A stretch of DNA of 64,000 nt. Source: an uncultured Bacteroidota bacterium. Its GTDB lineage: Bacteria; Bacteroidota; Bacteroidia; Chitinophagales; Chitinophagaceae. Under the pieces are notes generated by a model that made no database searches, was not told the origin of the DNA, and worked only from the letters and a program-made list of their open reading frames with translations. The number at the start of each line of letters is the position of its first letter. Positions within the stretch are counted from its first letter, which is position 1. The position numbers and the translations under genes were made by a program. Positions 18,778-28,507 of the stretch are shown here, piece by piece. The stretch spans positions 186,001 to 250,000 of the forward strand of contig CAIJXT010000024.1 of NCBI GenBank assembly GCA_903824665.1, in the 5' to 3' direction.

Positions 18778-19668
18778 ATGTCTCAAAGCACCATCATACC
18801 TGCCCACATTGCATACAGTTACCATTATGTTTTCCGGCGTTCCGCGCTGCTGATTTGCCTGATGATATCTGGGCTGCTGACCAACGCACAAAACAAGCCG
18901 TTCTACTGCGACACCAATATGGTATTGGTAAAAGGAGGCACATTCAGTATGGGTAGCAATACAAAACGCGACAAGGCAAAACCAGTACACACTGTCACGC
19001 TACCTGATTTCTATATCGGCAGGTACGAGGTCACTGTTTGCGAATTCCGTATGTTCATACAGGCTAGCGGCTACCAGACTACTGCGCAAAAACTGGGATG
19101 GGGATATGTAAATAGCCGCAAAAAAAGGGATGGGATCACATGGGAGTTCAATGCTACCGGGTACAAACGGGATCCGAAACAGGATTTCAATCCTGTAACA
19201 ATAGTAAGCTGGTATGATGCAGTGGAATATTGCAACTGGCTCAGCAAACAAACCGGTAAAACCTATCGCCTGCCTTCCGAGGCCGAATGGGAATATGCAG
19301 CAAAAGGAGGAAGTAATTCCGGCAACTTCGAATACAGCGGAAGCAACATAGCAAAAGATGTAGCATGGCACCGCAAGGATAAGCGCCCCGCCGACGAACC
19401 GGTGGCAACCAAACGACCTAATGAGCTAGGCATATACGACATGAGTGGCAATGTGTGGGAGTGGTGTAGCGACTGGTACTCAAAAGACTACTACCGGCAC
19501 AGTACCTCCGACACTCCTTCGGGCCCTCAGCAGGGGCGCAACAGGGTCATGCGTGGCGGCGCATTCAACAGTGCCGCCCGGATATGCAACCCATCTTACA
19601 GAAACTATGATGTACCCGAACGACGGAGTGGTTTCTGTGGCTTTCGGATAGCATGCGCTGCAAGCTAA
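18778..19668 (+). CDS. SUMF1/formylglycine-generating-enzyme-like domain protein, secreted
   Basis: The 296-residue protein has an N-terminal hydrophobic signal (about 20-38, ending LTNAQ). The FGE-sulfatase/SUMF1 domain (about 45-295) shows MVLVKGGTFSMGS, FYIGRYEVTVCEFRMFI, SWYDAVEYCNWLSKQTGKTYRLPSEAEWEYAAKGG, GIYDMSGNVWEWCSDWY and the closing GFCGFRIA. In the region of the two copper-binding catalytic cysteines of true formylglycine enzymes, the sequence is GGAFNSAARICNPSYR. Only one Cys is plausible, so sulfatase-activating activity is doubtful. It is followed 41 bp later by a TPR gene and probably shares its transcript. Confidence 0.88.
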   Translation: MSQSTIIPAHIAYSYHYVFRRSALLICLMISGLLTNAQNKPFYCDTNMVLVKGGTFSMGSNTKRDKAKPVHTVTLPDFYIGRYEVTVCEFRMFIQASGYQTTAQKLGWGYVNSRKKRDGITWEFNATGYKRDPKQDFNPVTIVSWYDAVEYCNWLSKQTGKTYRLPSEAEWEYAAKGGSNSGNFEYSGSNIAKDVAWHRKDKRPADEPVATKRPNELGIYDMSGNVWEWCSDWYSKDYYRHSTSDTPSGPQQGRNRVMRGGAFNSAARICNPSYRNYDVPERRSGFCGFRIACAAS

Positions 19669-19709
19669 ACACCTTCAATTACCTAACCATAAAGTACTGC
19701 CAAGAACCA

Positions 19710-20924
19710 ATGAAAAACATCCTGTTCGCCACATTCCTGCTTTCCTGGAGCATATGCGTTTTCGCACAGTCCGTAGAAATAAATAAAAACAGTATCAGGA
19801 ACAAACTGAATACTAACGACTACAACGGCGCACGAGACGAACTGGAAATAGCAATGAAACGATTTCCCGGCGACTCTGGCCTTGTCTACTTTCAGGCACA
19901 TGTCCTGCTACGATTCAAAGACACCGTTGGCGCGCTGGCCAAATTTGATCAAGTGCTCAATCTGAATCCATTGCACATCAAAGCGTTGTTCGCACGCGCA
20001 CATGTGCTCAGGTTGCTTGGCAAACAAAAAGAAGCAATAGCCGATATGGACAAAGCGATAGCCATAGATCCGAGGGACTCTGCTGCATACCACAATCGCG
20101 CTATATACAAGCACGACCTGCTGCAATACAAGGAAGCAATAGCCGACTACTCAGCAGCCATCGCACTCGAGAATAACAACTGCCTGTACCTGGCAAACCG
20201 TTCCGCTGCATTATTCGACTATAGCGACTATCCGGCCGCTTTGGTCGACATTGATAAAGCAATTCAGCTTTGCCCTTCAGTAGCTACAAACTATGCCAAA
20301 CGCGGCAACATAAACAGAATGATGGGCAGGAAAAAAGCAGCAATTGCTGACTTCAACAAAGCAGTGGAAACAGATTCTACCGATGCCTCAATATACGATT
20401 CCCGGGCTTTTGCGCTCAACTCCTATGGTAGGCATACCGAAGCTATTGCTGACTATAATACAGCTATTCGTCTGGACTCCACAGACAGCGATTTTTTCTT
20501 CGAACGAGCAACGGCAAAATTTGATGCCGGTGATTTCGCAGGTGCAGTTGATGATATGAATGTGGTAGCAAAAGCAGAGCCCGGCTACGCAAACAACTAC
20601 TACAACCGCGCATTGGCCAAATACAAGCTGGAAGACTATAAAGGTGTAATAGAAGATTTTACGATCGCAAAACAACTTGATCAGAGTTTCAACGCATTTA
20701 GCTTACTTGGGGTGGCCAAATACAAAACAGGCGACTTCAAAGGCGCTATTGCAGACCTGGATATCGCATTGTTTGTGTACAAGCCTGATGCGCTTTCTTT
20801 GTATTATCGCGGCCTGGCAAAGTCTGCATCGGGCGACACAACCGGTGCATGTTACGATCTCGAGAAAGCCGCCGACAAGGGCAACGCTGATGCCCGCAAA
20901 GAATGGAAAATGATTTGCAAATAG
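19710..20924 (+). CDS. Periplasmic TPR-repeat protein
   Basis: I place the start at the ATG at 19710, giving MKNILFATFLLSWSICVFAQ, a signal peptide. The frame is open back to 19653 but that extension overlaps the SUMF1 gene. The 404-residue protein is almost entirely TPR repeats of the form A(L/H)xNRAxxKxxxxxYxEAIADYxxAIxLDP, about ten units. It is probably a protein-interaction scaffold in the periplasm, co-expressed with the SUMF1-domain protein just upstream. No catalytic domain is visible. Confidence 0.85.
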   Translation: MKNILFATFLLSWSICVFAQSVEINKNSIRNKLNTNDYNGARDELEIAMKRFPGDSGLVYFQAHVLLRFKDTVGALAKFDQVLNLNPLHIKALFARAHVLRLLGKQKEAIADMDKAIAIDPRDSAAYHNRAIYKHDLLQYKEAIADYSAAIALENNNCLYLANRSAALFDYSDYPAALVDIDKAIQLCPSVATNYAKRGNINRMMGRKKAAIADFNKAVETDSTDASIYDSRAFALNSYGRHTEAIADYNTAIRLDSTDSDFFFERATAKFDAGDFAGAVDDMNVVAKAEPGYANNYYNRALAKYKLEDYKGVIEDFTIAKQLDQSFNAFSLLGVAKYKTGDFKGAIADLDIALFVYKPDALSLYYRGLAKSASGDTTGACYDLEKAADKGNADARKEWKMICK

Positions 20925-21059
20925 GCACGGATTCTTTTGATCAGTTTCGGTGGGCGCTCCGAAAACTGCTGTCGCGAATACCCCCTTTATAGTCGGCATT
21001 GCACTGCATCTACTCTGGCTGCCCGGCATAGCTTTGTATCCTAACCAAAAACACAGAAC

Positions 21060-21470
21060 ATGAAAACGTTCACCATTACTGAAGACATCAAAGTGCACTG
21101 CCTTACCGCAACGTCTTTTCCCGCCGGCCTAAAAGCAGTATACGACAGGCTGCACGCCACATACCCACCCGAAAACGGGAGAACTTACTATGGCATTTCC
21201 TATCCCGATGGCAACGGATCTATAGTCTACAAAGCTGCTGTGAAACTTATCCAATCTGATGGCGACCCGGGTTCCGGATTTGAACCATTCATTATAAAAA
21301 AAGGAGACTACATTGGCGAGGAAATCAGGGACTTCATGTCAGATGTACAATCCATAGGGCGTTTGTTTCAACAGCTGATCGCCCAACCCGGTATTGCCCC
21401 TGATGGCTACTGTCTGGAAATCTACCTCAACCCCACCGATGTAAGGTGCCTCGTAAAAATGGCAGATTAA
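21060..21470 (+). CDS. GyrI-like/effector-binding-domain protein
   Basis: This 136-residue protein has no signal peptide. Its features (SFPAGLKAVYDRLH, YYGISYPDGNGSIVYKAAVKL, FIIKKGDYIGEEIRDFMSDVQSIGRLFQQLIAQP, GYCLEIYLNPTDVRCLVKM) fit the small-molecule-binding fold found in AraC-type effector domains and GyrI. The ending (the E.YLN..DVRC.V pattern) is typical of stand-alone Bacteroidota members. There is no DNA-binding domain, so it is not itself a transcription factor. It stands alone, convergent with guaA. The ligand is unknown. Confidence 0.65.
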   Translation: MKTFTITEDIKVHCLTATSFPAGLKAVYDRLHATYPPENGRTYYGISYPDGNGSIVYKAAVKLIQSDGDPGSGFEPFIIKKGDYIGEEIRDFMSDVQSIGRLFQQLIAQPGIAPDGYCLEIYLNPTDVRCLVKMAD

Positions 21471-21485
21471 CCCGGGCAAAAAAAA

Positions 21486-21511
21486 GAACCTGCGGGTTGC
21501 TACGCAGGTTC
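21486..21511 (-). terminator. Intrinsic terminator of guaA
   Basis: The stem GAACCTGCG (21486-21494) with CGCAGGTTC (21503-21511) has an 8-nt loop. On the minus strand it is followed by eight T, and it lies about 40 bp past the guaA stop. Confidence 0.85.
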
Positions 21512-21550
21512 ATCAATTTTGTCAGGCAGTGTCCTTCATCTGAAGTGTCA

Positions 21551-23089
21551 CTATTCCCATTCAATGGTTGCTGGTGGCTTGCTGCTGATATCGTACACCA
21601 CACGATTGATACCCTTTACCCTATTGATAATATCATTAGAAATTCGTGCCAGCAAATCATACGGAAGATGCGCCCAATCAGCTGTCATACCATCTACACT
21701 GGTTACAGCCCGCAGTGCACAGGTAAACTCGTAAGTGCGTTCATCGCCCATCACGCCTACACTCTGCACAGGCAACAATATTGCGCCGGCCTGCCACACT
21801 TCTTTGTACATGCCACTATCCCGCAGGTGCTGTATATATATGGCATCTGCCTCCTGAAGCATCGTTACTTTTTCTTCAGATACAGCGCCCAATATCCGGA
21901 TACCCAAACCAGGACCAGGGAAAGGATGGCGGCCTATGAAGATCTCATCGATACCTAGTTCACGACCTACTTTTCTTACTTCGTCTTTGAACAGTGCGCG
22001 TAATGGCTCTATCAGCGACAGCTTCATTATTTCAGGCAGGCCGCCAACATTATGATGCGATTTGATCGTTGCCGACGGACCATGAACTGACATAGACTCG
22101 ATCACATCGGGATATATTGTACCCTGCCCCAGAAAATGCACATCGGTAAGCTGCTGCGCTTCTTCATTGAAAACATCAATAAACCCTTTGCCAATGATCT
22201 TACGCTTAGCCTCCGGATCCGAAACGTCTTTCAGCGCATCGTAAAAGCGATGCCTGGCGTCTACACCCTTGGTGTTTAACCCCAGGTGCTTGTAACCCTC
22301 CAGTACCTGCTCAAACTCACCCTTACGCAACAATCCATTATCAACAAATATGCAATACAAATTATCACCTATCGCTCTATGTATCAGCGTTGCCGCTACT
22401 GTAGAGTCCACACCACCGCTCAATGCCATTACCACCTTTTGGGTTCCGGCCTGCAGCTTTATGCGCTCCACAGTTTCGTGGATGAATGCCGCCGGCGTCC
22501 AGTCTTGCTGTGCGCCGCATATGTCTACAATAAAGTTCTTCAGCAATTGGCTGCCGTCTGTTGTATGGGTCACTTCCGGATGAAACTGAATTGCATAAAC
22601 CGGGTTGGGCGCATATCCTTCGCTGGCCTTGAAAGCAGCAACAGGTATGCTTTCGCTCCGTGCTATCACCTTGAAATCATACGGAAGATCTTTTATTGTG
22701 TCGCTATGACTCATCCATACCTGAGTTCCTGAAGTTATGGTAGCAAATAGCGGATCGTGTGCAACATCTTGCAGGTGCGCACGACCATATTCCCTGTGAC
22801 TCGATTTTCCGACTTCTCCACCAGACTGTTTGGCAAGCAGTTGTGCACCATAGCATACAGCCAGCAACGGCAACTTTGCCGCCATAGCTGCTATATCCGG
22901 AGTGGGTGCTTTCGGATCATTAACCGAAAACGGGCTGCCGGAAAGGATTATTCCCTTCATCGTTTCATCATACACTATTGGTTTTGTACACGGCTGTATC
23001 TCGCAGTACACATTCAGTTCGCGTACCCTGCGGGCTATCAGTTGTGTGAACTGTGACCCGAAATCAAGTATCAATATCTTGTCGTTCAT
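21551..23089 (-). CDS. guaA: GMP synthase (glutamine-hydrolysing)
   Basis: The 512-residue cytoplasmic enzyme converts XMP to GMP using glutamine and ATP. The N-terminal class I amidotransferase domain carries the nucleophile in [12 protein letters not shown] and the His-Glu pair in QFHPEVTHT. The ATP-pyrophosphatase domain has [14 protein letters not shown]. The C-terminal dimerisation domain ends [14 protein letters not shown]...PATIEWE, the canonical terminus. guaB, which makes XMP, lies at 52204 in the same window but is not linked. A single-gene unit with its own terminator is likely. Confidence 0.97.
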   Translation of the reverse strand: MNDKILILDFGSQFTQLIARRVRELNVYCEIQPCTKPIVYDETMKGIILSGSPFSVNDPKAPTPDIAAMAAKLPLLAVCYGAQLLAKQSGGEVGKSSHREYGRAHLQDVAHDPLFATITSGTQVWMSHSDTIKDLPYDFKVIARSESIPVAAFKASEGYAPNPVYAIQFHPEVTHTTDGSQLLKNFIVDICGAQQDWTPAAFIHETVERIKLQAGTQKVVMALSGGVDSTVAATLIHRAIGDNLYCIFVDNGLLRKGEFEQVLEGYKHLGLNTKGVDARHRFYDALKDVSDPEAKRKIIGKGFIDVFNEEAQQLTDVHFLGQGTIYPDVIESMSVHGPSATIKSHHNVGGLPEIMKLSLIEPLRALFKDEVRKVGRELGIDEIFIGRHPFPGPGLGIRILGAVSEEKVTMLQEADAIYIQHLRDSGMYKEVWQAGAILLPVQSVGVMGDERTYEFTCALRAVTSVDGMTADWAHLPYDLLARISNDIINRVKGINRVVYDISSKPPATIEWE

Positions 23090-23200
23090 GCTATGCGTTT
23101 AAAAACCAACTCCAAAACCGCCATCAATTAAAACAGCGAAAATGGTTGAATATGATGTTTGAAGATTGCCCAACAAACAGAAAATTGTACTATCTGATAA

Positions 23201-23521
23201 TTACGCCTGCGCTGGTGGCACACCGAAATTAAAAGGCATTGCAGGCGTTTCCTGGTCCTTGATATTTCCGTGCTGAGTTTCAAAACGCTTAACGTTATCT
23301 ATCAAAGCACGCATGAGGCGCTTGGCATGTTGCGGCGTCATTACGATACGCGATTTCACCTTTGCTTTTGGCACATTCGGCATCACATTCACAAAGTCGA
23401 TTACGAATTCTGCAAAAGAATGGGTTATGATCGCGAGGTTCGCGTATTCACCGTCCGCCATTTCTTCGGTAAGTTCTATGTTCAATTGTTGTTCCGGTGT
23501 TGGCATTGCCTGGTCTGTCAT
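23201..23521 (-). CDS. DUF3467 domain protein
   Basis: This 106-residue cytoplasmic protein matches DUF3467: LNIELTEEMADGEYANLAIITHSFAEFVIDFVNVMPNVPKAKVKSRIVMTPQHAKRLMRALIDNVKRFE. The pattern of Y.N...I.HS..EF..DF......P...V.SRI..TP.HAK is family-defining. The function is unknown. It lies upstream of guaA on the same strand (gap 111 bp) and has a TAnnTTTG box at 23564-23571. Confidence 0.9.
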   Translation of the reverse strand: MTDQAMPTPEQQLNIELTEEMADGEYANLAIITHSFAEFVIDFVNVMPNVPKAKVKSRIVMTPQHAKRLMRALIDNVKRFETQHGNIKDQETPAMPFNFGVPPAQA

Positions 23522-23563
23522 AAATTTGAGTTTTTATCAGTTAGGATTTGTTAAATGAGGTGG

Positions 23564-23571
23564 CAAAATTA
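23564..23571 (-). promoter_or_regulatory. Candidate -7 element of the DUF3467 gene
   Basis: Minus-strand TAATTTTG matches TAnnTTTG, 43 bp before the ATG at 23521. No -33 TTTG is clear at the right distance. Confidence 0.4.
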
Positions 23572-23756
23572 GGTTAATTTGCCGGATTTAGCTCCCGAAC
23601 AACGCATCATTTTGACATACATGTATGTACGGCAGTAAAGATTTTTTGTTCTACGCTACCATTTATACATGTACACATATTGCACATATACCTGTCAAAC
23701 CAAAATTGTTCGGCAGCCCAAGCAGTGACAATCCATTTATTCTATCTTTACAGCCC

Positions 23757-24353
23757 ATGTTTCGTATCACATTCTGCTTATTGTTGCTGGTTTCGGTAGC
23801 ATCCTGCCGCCCTGAGGTATTTTCACCCAAGCCCACCGGCTACTTCAAAATAGATACCCCTTCTACCCATCGGTATGAGGTATTCGACCGTCCAGGGTAC
23901 CCCTATACCTTTGAATATCCTGTTAACAGCACAATACAACAAGACACCATTTTTGCCAGGCATCAGCAGGACAACCGGTACTGGATCAATATCTATGTGC
24001 ATGGTCTGGAGGGAATAATGAACATTACGTACAAAGAGATCAATAAAGAGCAGCCGCTATACAAATTGATGGACGACTCCTGGGGACTTTCCTATTTTCA
24101 CCACGAAAAAGCCGATTACATAGATCCACAAGGCATCATCAACGAGCATGGTGTCACATGCCTGCTCTATACCGTGGGTGGCAACACCGCTACCAGATAT
24201 CAGTTTGCCGCAACCGACTCTGTAAAGCACTTCCTGCGGGGTGCACTGTATTTTGATGTATCTCCAAATGCTGACTCCCTGAAACCAGTTACCGATTTTA
24301 TGCTGCAGGATATAGAGCATATGCTATTGACATTGCGATGGAAAGACAATTGA
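23757..24353 (+). CDS. gldD: Gliding motility lipoprotein GldD
   Basis: The start at 23757 gives MFRITFCLLLLVSVASC, a lipoprotein signal with lipobox VASC (Cys17). The longer frame from 23625 is rejected. The mature protein opens with FSPKPTGYFKIDTPSTHRYEVFDRPGYPYTFEYPVNS, the GldD signature, and continues with WINIYVHGLEGIMNITYK. GldD is an essential cell-envelope lipoprotein in gliding Bacteroidota and is also conserved in non-gliders. The usual partner gldE is not adjacent here. A TATCTTTA box at 23743-23750 lies only 6 bp before the start, suggesting a very short or absent leader. Confidence 0.9.
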   Translation: MFRITFCLLLLVSVASCRPEVFSPKPTGYFKIDTPSTHRYEVFDRPGYPYTFEYPVNSTIQQDTIFARHQQDNRYWINIYVHGLEGIMNITYKEINKEQPLYKLMDDSWGLSYFHHEKADYIDPQGIINEHGVTCLLYTVGGNTATRYQFAATDSVKHFLRGALYFDVSPNADSLKPVTDFMLQDIEHMLLTLRWKDN

Positions 24354-24378
24354 CCAAGCAACGTTTCAGTCTGTTCGG

Positions 24379-24975
24379 TTACTCGGTAGTGTCGTACATC
24401 TTCCATTTATTCGCAAGGCTGTTCCATCTTTCGGGCGGCAAATTGGGGGTACCACTGTAAAGACCCGCATTCTTTCGCTGGCGATACGCCTCATATAGTG
24501 TGATTGCGCAAGCTACAGAGATATTCAGCGATTGTACCATACCCACTTGTGGTATGATAAAGTTACCATCGCAGTAAGAGAGGCATTCACCAGTTACCCC
24601 AATTCGCTCATTGCCAAACACCAGTGCTACCCTGCCAGTGAGATCAAGATCGTACAGCGACGAAGACTTTACACCTAGATGAGTTGCAAAAACATGGTCG
24701 CACAGCTCGCGTACAGCGTGCATACATTCTTCTGTATTATCGTGCTGATGAATAGTAAGCCATCCCAGCGCGCTGGCAGAGCTTGTTTTACCGAATCGCT
24801 TATGCGGAGCAATCGAATTATTAAGTACAAAAACATCCTGCACACCCACAGCCTCACAGGTTCGCATTACTGCCGACACATTGTGCGGATCATACACGTT
24901 TTCCATAACCACCACTAGCCCATTCTGCCTGTGATTGAGTACGCTCGTTATCTTAGATGCTCGTTCTGGTGTCAT
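24379..24975 (-). CDS. trmH: TrmH family tRNA/rRNA 2'-O-ribose methyltransferase (SPOUT)
   Basis: The 198-residue protein has the SPOUT knot motifs: LVVVMENVYDPHNVSAVMRTCEAVGV (motif 1, with NxxAxxR-type spacing), LVFGNERIGVT (motif 2) and IPQVGMVQSLNISVACAITLYEAYRQR (motif 3). The length and absence of an N-terminal substrate-binding extension match TrmH, which methylates G18 of tRNA, rather than RlmB. It converges with gldD with a 25-bp gap. Confidence 0.88.
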   Translation of the reverse strand: MTPERASKITSVLNHRQNGLVVVMENVYDPHNVSAVMRTCEAVGVQDVFVLNNSIAPHKRFGKTSSASALGWLTIHQHDNTEECMHAVRELCDHVFATHLGVKSSSLYDLDLTGRVALVFGNERIGVTGECLSYCDGNFIIPQVGMVQSLNISVACAITLYEAYRQRKNAGLYSGTPNLPPERWNSLANKWKMYDTTE

Positions 24976-25045
24976 TGTTCAAAAAATGCAAAAGTAAAAA
25001 ATGCCGGTATAATTCACCAGCTCATAAAATAGCCACAAGAATCTC

Positions 25046-25693
25046 CTAACCTGCTAAAAAATCCACGTATGAAATCTGCACATCTTCAATCGGACTGTCC
25101 GATGCTATGGCTGAACAATATCCCGGCGCAACGTCTACATCTAAGAGATAATACTGTATACCTTGCAATACCGGAGTACCGTCAACGACATCAATTTCCG
25201 CCATTTCTTCAGAAATGCCGATCCCTGCCGCTTTAAATAACGCCTCCTTTCTTACCCATATGCTCAGCAATGTCAGGTTTCCATTTTCAGACGATTGTAT
25301 ATTTTGCCATTCATTCTGCGTTAGATAATCGCGGTACAAATCAATGTCCAAAAACGTATGCTTTTCGATATCTATACCGATTCGCTGACCCTGCAAGCCG
25401 GCACATAAAACGATATCGCATGAATGAGCGACATTAAAATGCAAATTGCTACCAATCAATTCCGGTCTGCCAGCTTTCCCGTATACTATGTCTGCCAAAG
25501 TATTACGATTGTCCATCGCTCCAAACAACCTTTCTGTCAGCTTAACTCCGTACAGACTCAATTTTGCGGCATGTTGATCCTTGTATGCAGCCACCTTGCT
25601 ACGCACAGCGATTGGTAAAAGGGCCATGTGGTCGTTGACAGCATTGTCAGCTACCCCCTTTATATCTGTATACAAGAGCAAAACAGTAGCCAT
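25046..25693 (-). CDS. 4'-phosphopantetheinyl transferase superfamily protein (Sfp-like)
   Basis: This 215-residue enzyme transfers 4'-phosphopantetheine from CoA to carrier proteins. Diagnostic motifs are NVAHSCDIVLCAG, GIDIEKH (Mg2+-binding Asp and Glu) and WVRKEALFKAAGIGI (the WxxKEAxxK motif). The size is that of Sfp/AcpT rather than AcpS. No PKS, NRPS or acyl-carrier gene is nearby. It begins 3 bp after the stop codon of the hybrid sensor kinase gene, so the two are almost certainly co-transcribed and possibly translationally coupled. Confidence 0.9.
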   Translation of the reverse strand: MATVLLLYTDIKGVADNAVNDHMALLPIAVRSKVAAYKDQHAAKLSLYGVKLTERLFGAMDNRNTLADIVYGKAGRPELIGSNLHFNVAHSCDIVLCAGLQGQRIGIDIEKHTFLDIDLYRDYLTQNEWQNIQSSENGNLTLLSIWVRKEALFKAAGIGISEEMAEIDVVDGTPVLQGIQYYLLDVDVAPGYCSAIASDSPIEDVQISYVDFLAG

Positions 25694-25696
25694 ATT

Positions 25697-28351
25697 TTAG
25701 TGCGCCTGACTTGGTGGGTAACCGAAATGATCTGAAAAACACTTTGTAAAGTAGGATTGGGACGTAAAGCCCGTTGCATAAGCAATCTCGGTGATGTTGC
25801 CCTCTTTCTTCAACAACATCTCGCGGGCCCTTTCAAGGCGTATAGACTTGATGAGCTCTGAAGGAGAATAACCGGTAAGCGCCTTAATCTTGCGTTGAAA
25901 GTGGCTTCTGTTGATGTTCATCAGCTCTGCCAGCTTTTCAACGGAAAGCTGGGGATCGTCGATGTGCTCCTGAATTATACCAAAACACTTCTGTACAAAT
26001 GGATCGTCACCGGGCGTAAGCGCCCCATTTGCTGTATCTGTTTTTTGCGCTGGTGGCTGATACTGAGATTTGAAGCTGCTCAGCAATTGCAACTGATTCT
26101 TTATCAGTCCTTTCAATTCTGCCGGGCTGAACGGCTTGGGCAAGTAAGCCTGAGCACCAACACTGATACCGGTGGATTTTGCATCTGCCGAGGACTTTGC
26201 ACTCAAAATGATCACAGGAATATGGGCGGTGGTATCCTGTTTGCGAATTGCAGTGAGCAATGCAATGCCATCCATACCTGGCATCATCAGGTCAGTGATC
26301 ACAATATCCGGTATACTGGCAGATACAACCTCCAGCGCTTTCACACCATTTGTAGCTGTAAGTACATGGTATCCTTCTTCCTTCATCAGGGCACTGTTGA
26401 AGTCCAGAATATCCCGGTCATCCTCTACAATCAGTACAGTATACAAACCCTCTTCGACACCATCTTCTGTTGGTACAGTCTTTTCAACACATGCCAGACT
26501 GCAGGTAACGGTAAATACTGCGCCCTTACCCGGAGCACTCTCTACACTGATCGTACCTTGCATAAGTGCCACGAGCTCCTTCACCAGCGACAACCCTATG
26601 CCTACGCCCTTTACGCCAGCATTGGCCTGAGCTTCTGACCGGTAAAATCTTTCGAAAATGCGGTCTTTCTCTGCAGTATCAATTCCGGGACCACTATCCC
26701 ATACGTTAATAACCAGTCTGGCTTCAGCTCCGGCCTTTGTGGCATTGATGGTCACTCCCACAGCACCACCCTGCGGCGTATATTTAATTGCATTGCCGGC
26801 AAGGTTGTCGATAATTTTTTCCAGTACATCCCTATCAAACATCACGCTGCCTGCATCCGAGTCAGTTTCGCAAGTCAGTGTTATGTTCTTACCCTCTGCC
26901 AACTGATGGTACTGCTGAAACAATTGCCGTGCAAACTCTTCCAGATTGCCTACACTTTCGTGAAGCGTATACCCTGCTGCATCGATTCTGGAAATGTCGA
27001 GCATCTGACTGATCAGTTCATTTAGCCTCCTTGTGTTTCTCGATGCGACTGCGATCTGGTTCTGGAGCCCCTCATCTGCTACCTGCCGCTGTAACACCTC
27101 AAGTGGCGCCTGTATCATGGACAATGGGGTTCGGATCTCGTGAGCAACATTCGCAAAAAACCGGCTCTTGGCTTCATCTACTTTTTGTCTCACCCTGTTT
27201 TTAAAGGTTGTATACCCCAGTATTACGAAAGCGACAAACAGTATCAAGACAAAAACAATGATGATGATCAGAATGGTATTCCTTTGCTGCTGCACTTCCA
27301 GGCGAGCGGTTCTCAGCTTCAATTCCTGATCCTGAATTAACTCCCGGCTTTTCTCTATCTGAAACTGTTTGTCCAGCCTTAACACATAACTGTTGATATC
27401 CAGCTTATTTAATGAGTCGTTGAGTGTAGCATACAGGTATAAGTTATTGTACGCATTGCGGTAATCCTCAATAGCTGCATACGATTCGGCAATTGTCCCA
27501 TACACGTGGGCTATATCCCTGTTGCTCCCAAACTTTCTGGCAGCAGCCTCAGACAAGTGGTAGTACCTAATCGCTTCCCGGTAGTCTTTTTTCTGAAAGT
27601 AATAGTACCCCAGATTGAACGTAACCCGAAAAAGCTGGGATTCATTGTTCAGCGCCTTCCAGATATCGTAGGCTTTCAAGTAATATGTTCTGGCGGAATC
27701 CGGATTATTGGCAGATGTAAAATGAGCACCCATATTGAAGAAGTAATACCCTCTCATAGAACTGTCATTAAACCTTGTAAGAATGTCTTTCACTTTACCA
27801 AGTGCCATTTTTGCACTGTCCTGTTCGTGCAATTGGCTATGCATTACAGACATATTGATCCATTGATTTCCGACACTATCACGCCCCAGATTTTTCGTCA
27901 ATATCTCAATTTCCTTTTTGTAATAACTTTTCGACTCCTTGCTGTGTCCCTGTACAAAATACATGTACCCTATCTCTCCGTACAAATAGGCAATTTCCCG
28001 ATCATCACCAGGTGACTGACACAGACGTAAAGCGGCAAAATACGTATCTATTGCCTCCTTTTCCCGTCCCAACTTTGCCAGCGATTTCCCTTTGAAGCGC
28101 ATTGCTTTTATCCGTGATCTGGTGTCACCGTTTTGAACTGCTTTTTCCATACCCAGATCGGCATAAAATATGGCAGAATCATAGCTTTTATCATTCAGCA
28201 TCAGGCGTGCCCGCTCTACCATCGCCACGGCTTCCTTATCCTGACCAAAACAACACAGCGGAAAAAGAAACACCTCCGACACAAAAAGTAATAGCAACAC
28301 ACTTTTTGAAAGTAGGTTGTTTAAACGTATAGATGTACTGAATTCGCTCAT
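25697..28351 (-). CDS. Hybrid two-component system protein: TPR sensor, histidine kinase, receiver, AraC-type DNA-binding domain
   Basis: I use the ATG at 28351; the preceding codon is TTG. The 884-residue protein has a signal/anchor helix (about 16-36), periplasmic TPRs (about 40-330) and a transmembrane helix (about 350-375). HisKA follows, with phospho-acceptor His near residue 402 (VAHEIRTPLSMIQ), then HATPase (NLAGNAIKYT, DSGPGID, GVGIGLSLV). The receiver domain has VLIVEDDRDI and the phospho-Asp in ITDLMMPGMDG, then PKPF. A C-terminal AraC HTH completes it (LERAREMLLKKEGNITEIAYATGFTSQSYFTKCFSDHFGYPPS). All signalling residues are present. TPRs replace the propeller sensor of carbohydrate HTCSs. 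The signal is unknown; the phosphopantetheinyl transferase downstream is the only co-transcribed gene. Confidence 0.92.
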   Translation of the reverse strand: MSEFSTSIRLNNLLSKSVLLLLFVSEVFLFPLCCFGQDKEAVAMVERARLMLNDKSYDSAIFYADLGMEKAVQNGDTRSRIKAMRFKGKSLAKLGREKEAIDTYFAALRLCQSPGDDREIAYLYGEIGYMYFVQGHSKESKSYYKKEIEILTKNLGRDSVGNQWINMSVMHSQLHEQDSAKMALGKVKDILTRFNDSSMRGYYFFNMGAHFTSANNPDSARTYYLKAYDIWKALNNESQLFRVTFNLGYYYFQKKDYREAIRYYHLSEAAARKFGSNRDIAHVYGTIAESYAAIEDYRNAYNNLYLYATLNDSLNKLDINSYVLRLDKQFQIEKSRELIQDQELKLRTARLEVQQQRNTILIIIIVFVLILFVAFVILGYTTFKNRVRQKVDEAKSRFFANVAHEIRTPLSMIQAPLEVLQRQVADEGLQNQIAVASRNTRRLNELISQMLDISRIDAAGYTLHESVGNLEEFARQLFQQYHQLAEGKNITLTCETDSDAGSVMFDRDVLEKIIDNLAGNAIKYTPQGGAVGVTINATKAGAEARLVINVWDSGPGIDTAEKDRIFERFYRSEAQANAGVKGVGIGLSLVKELVALMQGTISVESAPGKGAVFTVTCSLACVEKTVPTEDGVEEGLYTVLIVEDDRDILDFNSALMKEEGYHVLTATNGVKALEVVSASIPDIVITDLMMPGMDGIALLTAIRKQDTTAHIPVIILSAKSSADAKSTGISVGAQAYLPKPFSPAELKGLIKNQLQLLSSFKSQYQPPAQKTDTANGALTPGDDPFVQKCFGIIQEHIDDPQLSVEKLAELMNINRSHFQRKIKALTGYSPSELIKSIRLERAREMLLKKEGNITEIAYATGFTSQSYFTKCFSDHFGYPPSQAH

Positions 28352-28376
28352 CAAAAGTATCTGTATATGTTCTGAG

Positions 28377-28384
28377 CAAAGTTA
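28377..28384 (-). promoter_or_regulatory. Candidate -7 element of the hybrid sensor operon
   Basis: Minus-strand TAACTTTG matches TAnnTTTG, 25 bp before the ATG at 28351. The -33 element is not clear. Confidence 0.45.
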
Positions 28385-28507
28385 ATAGGTGATAAGGACA
28401 ATAGGGTGCTTTTGTATATCACCAGAAGGTAGCGCCGCGATATGTGCTAATAAATATGGATAATAGGCAAAAACATTGTGATTAGGTGTATTTTTACGGC
28501 ACTGCTT

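Noticed and set aside
21551..23089. guaA and guaB treated as a linked purine operon
   Set aside because: They are 30 kb apart on opposite strands, and no shared operator is visible upstream of guaA.
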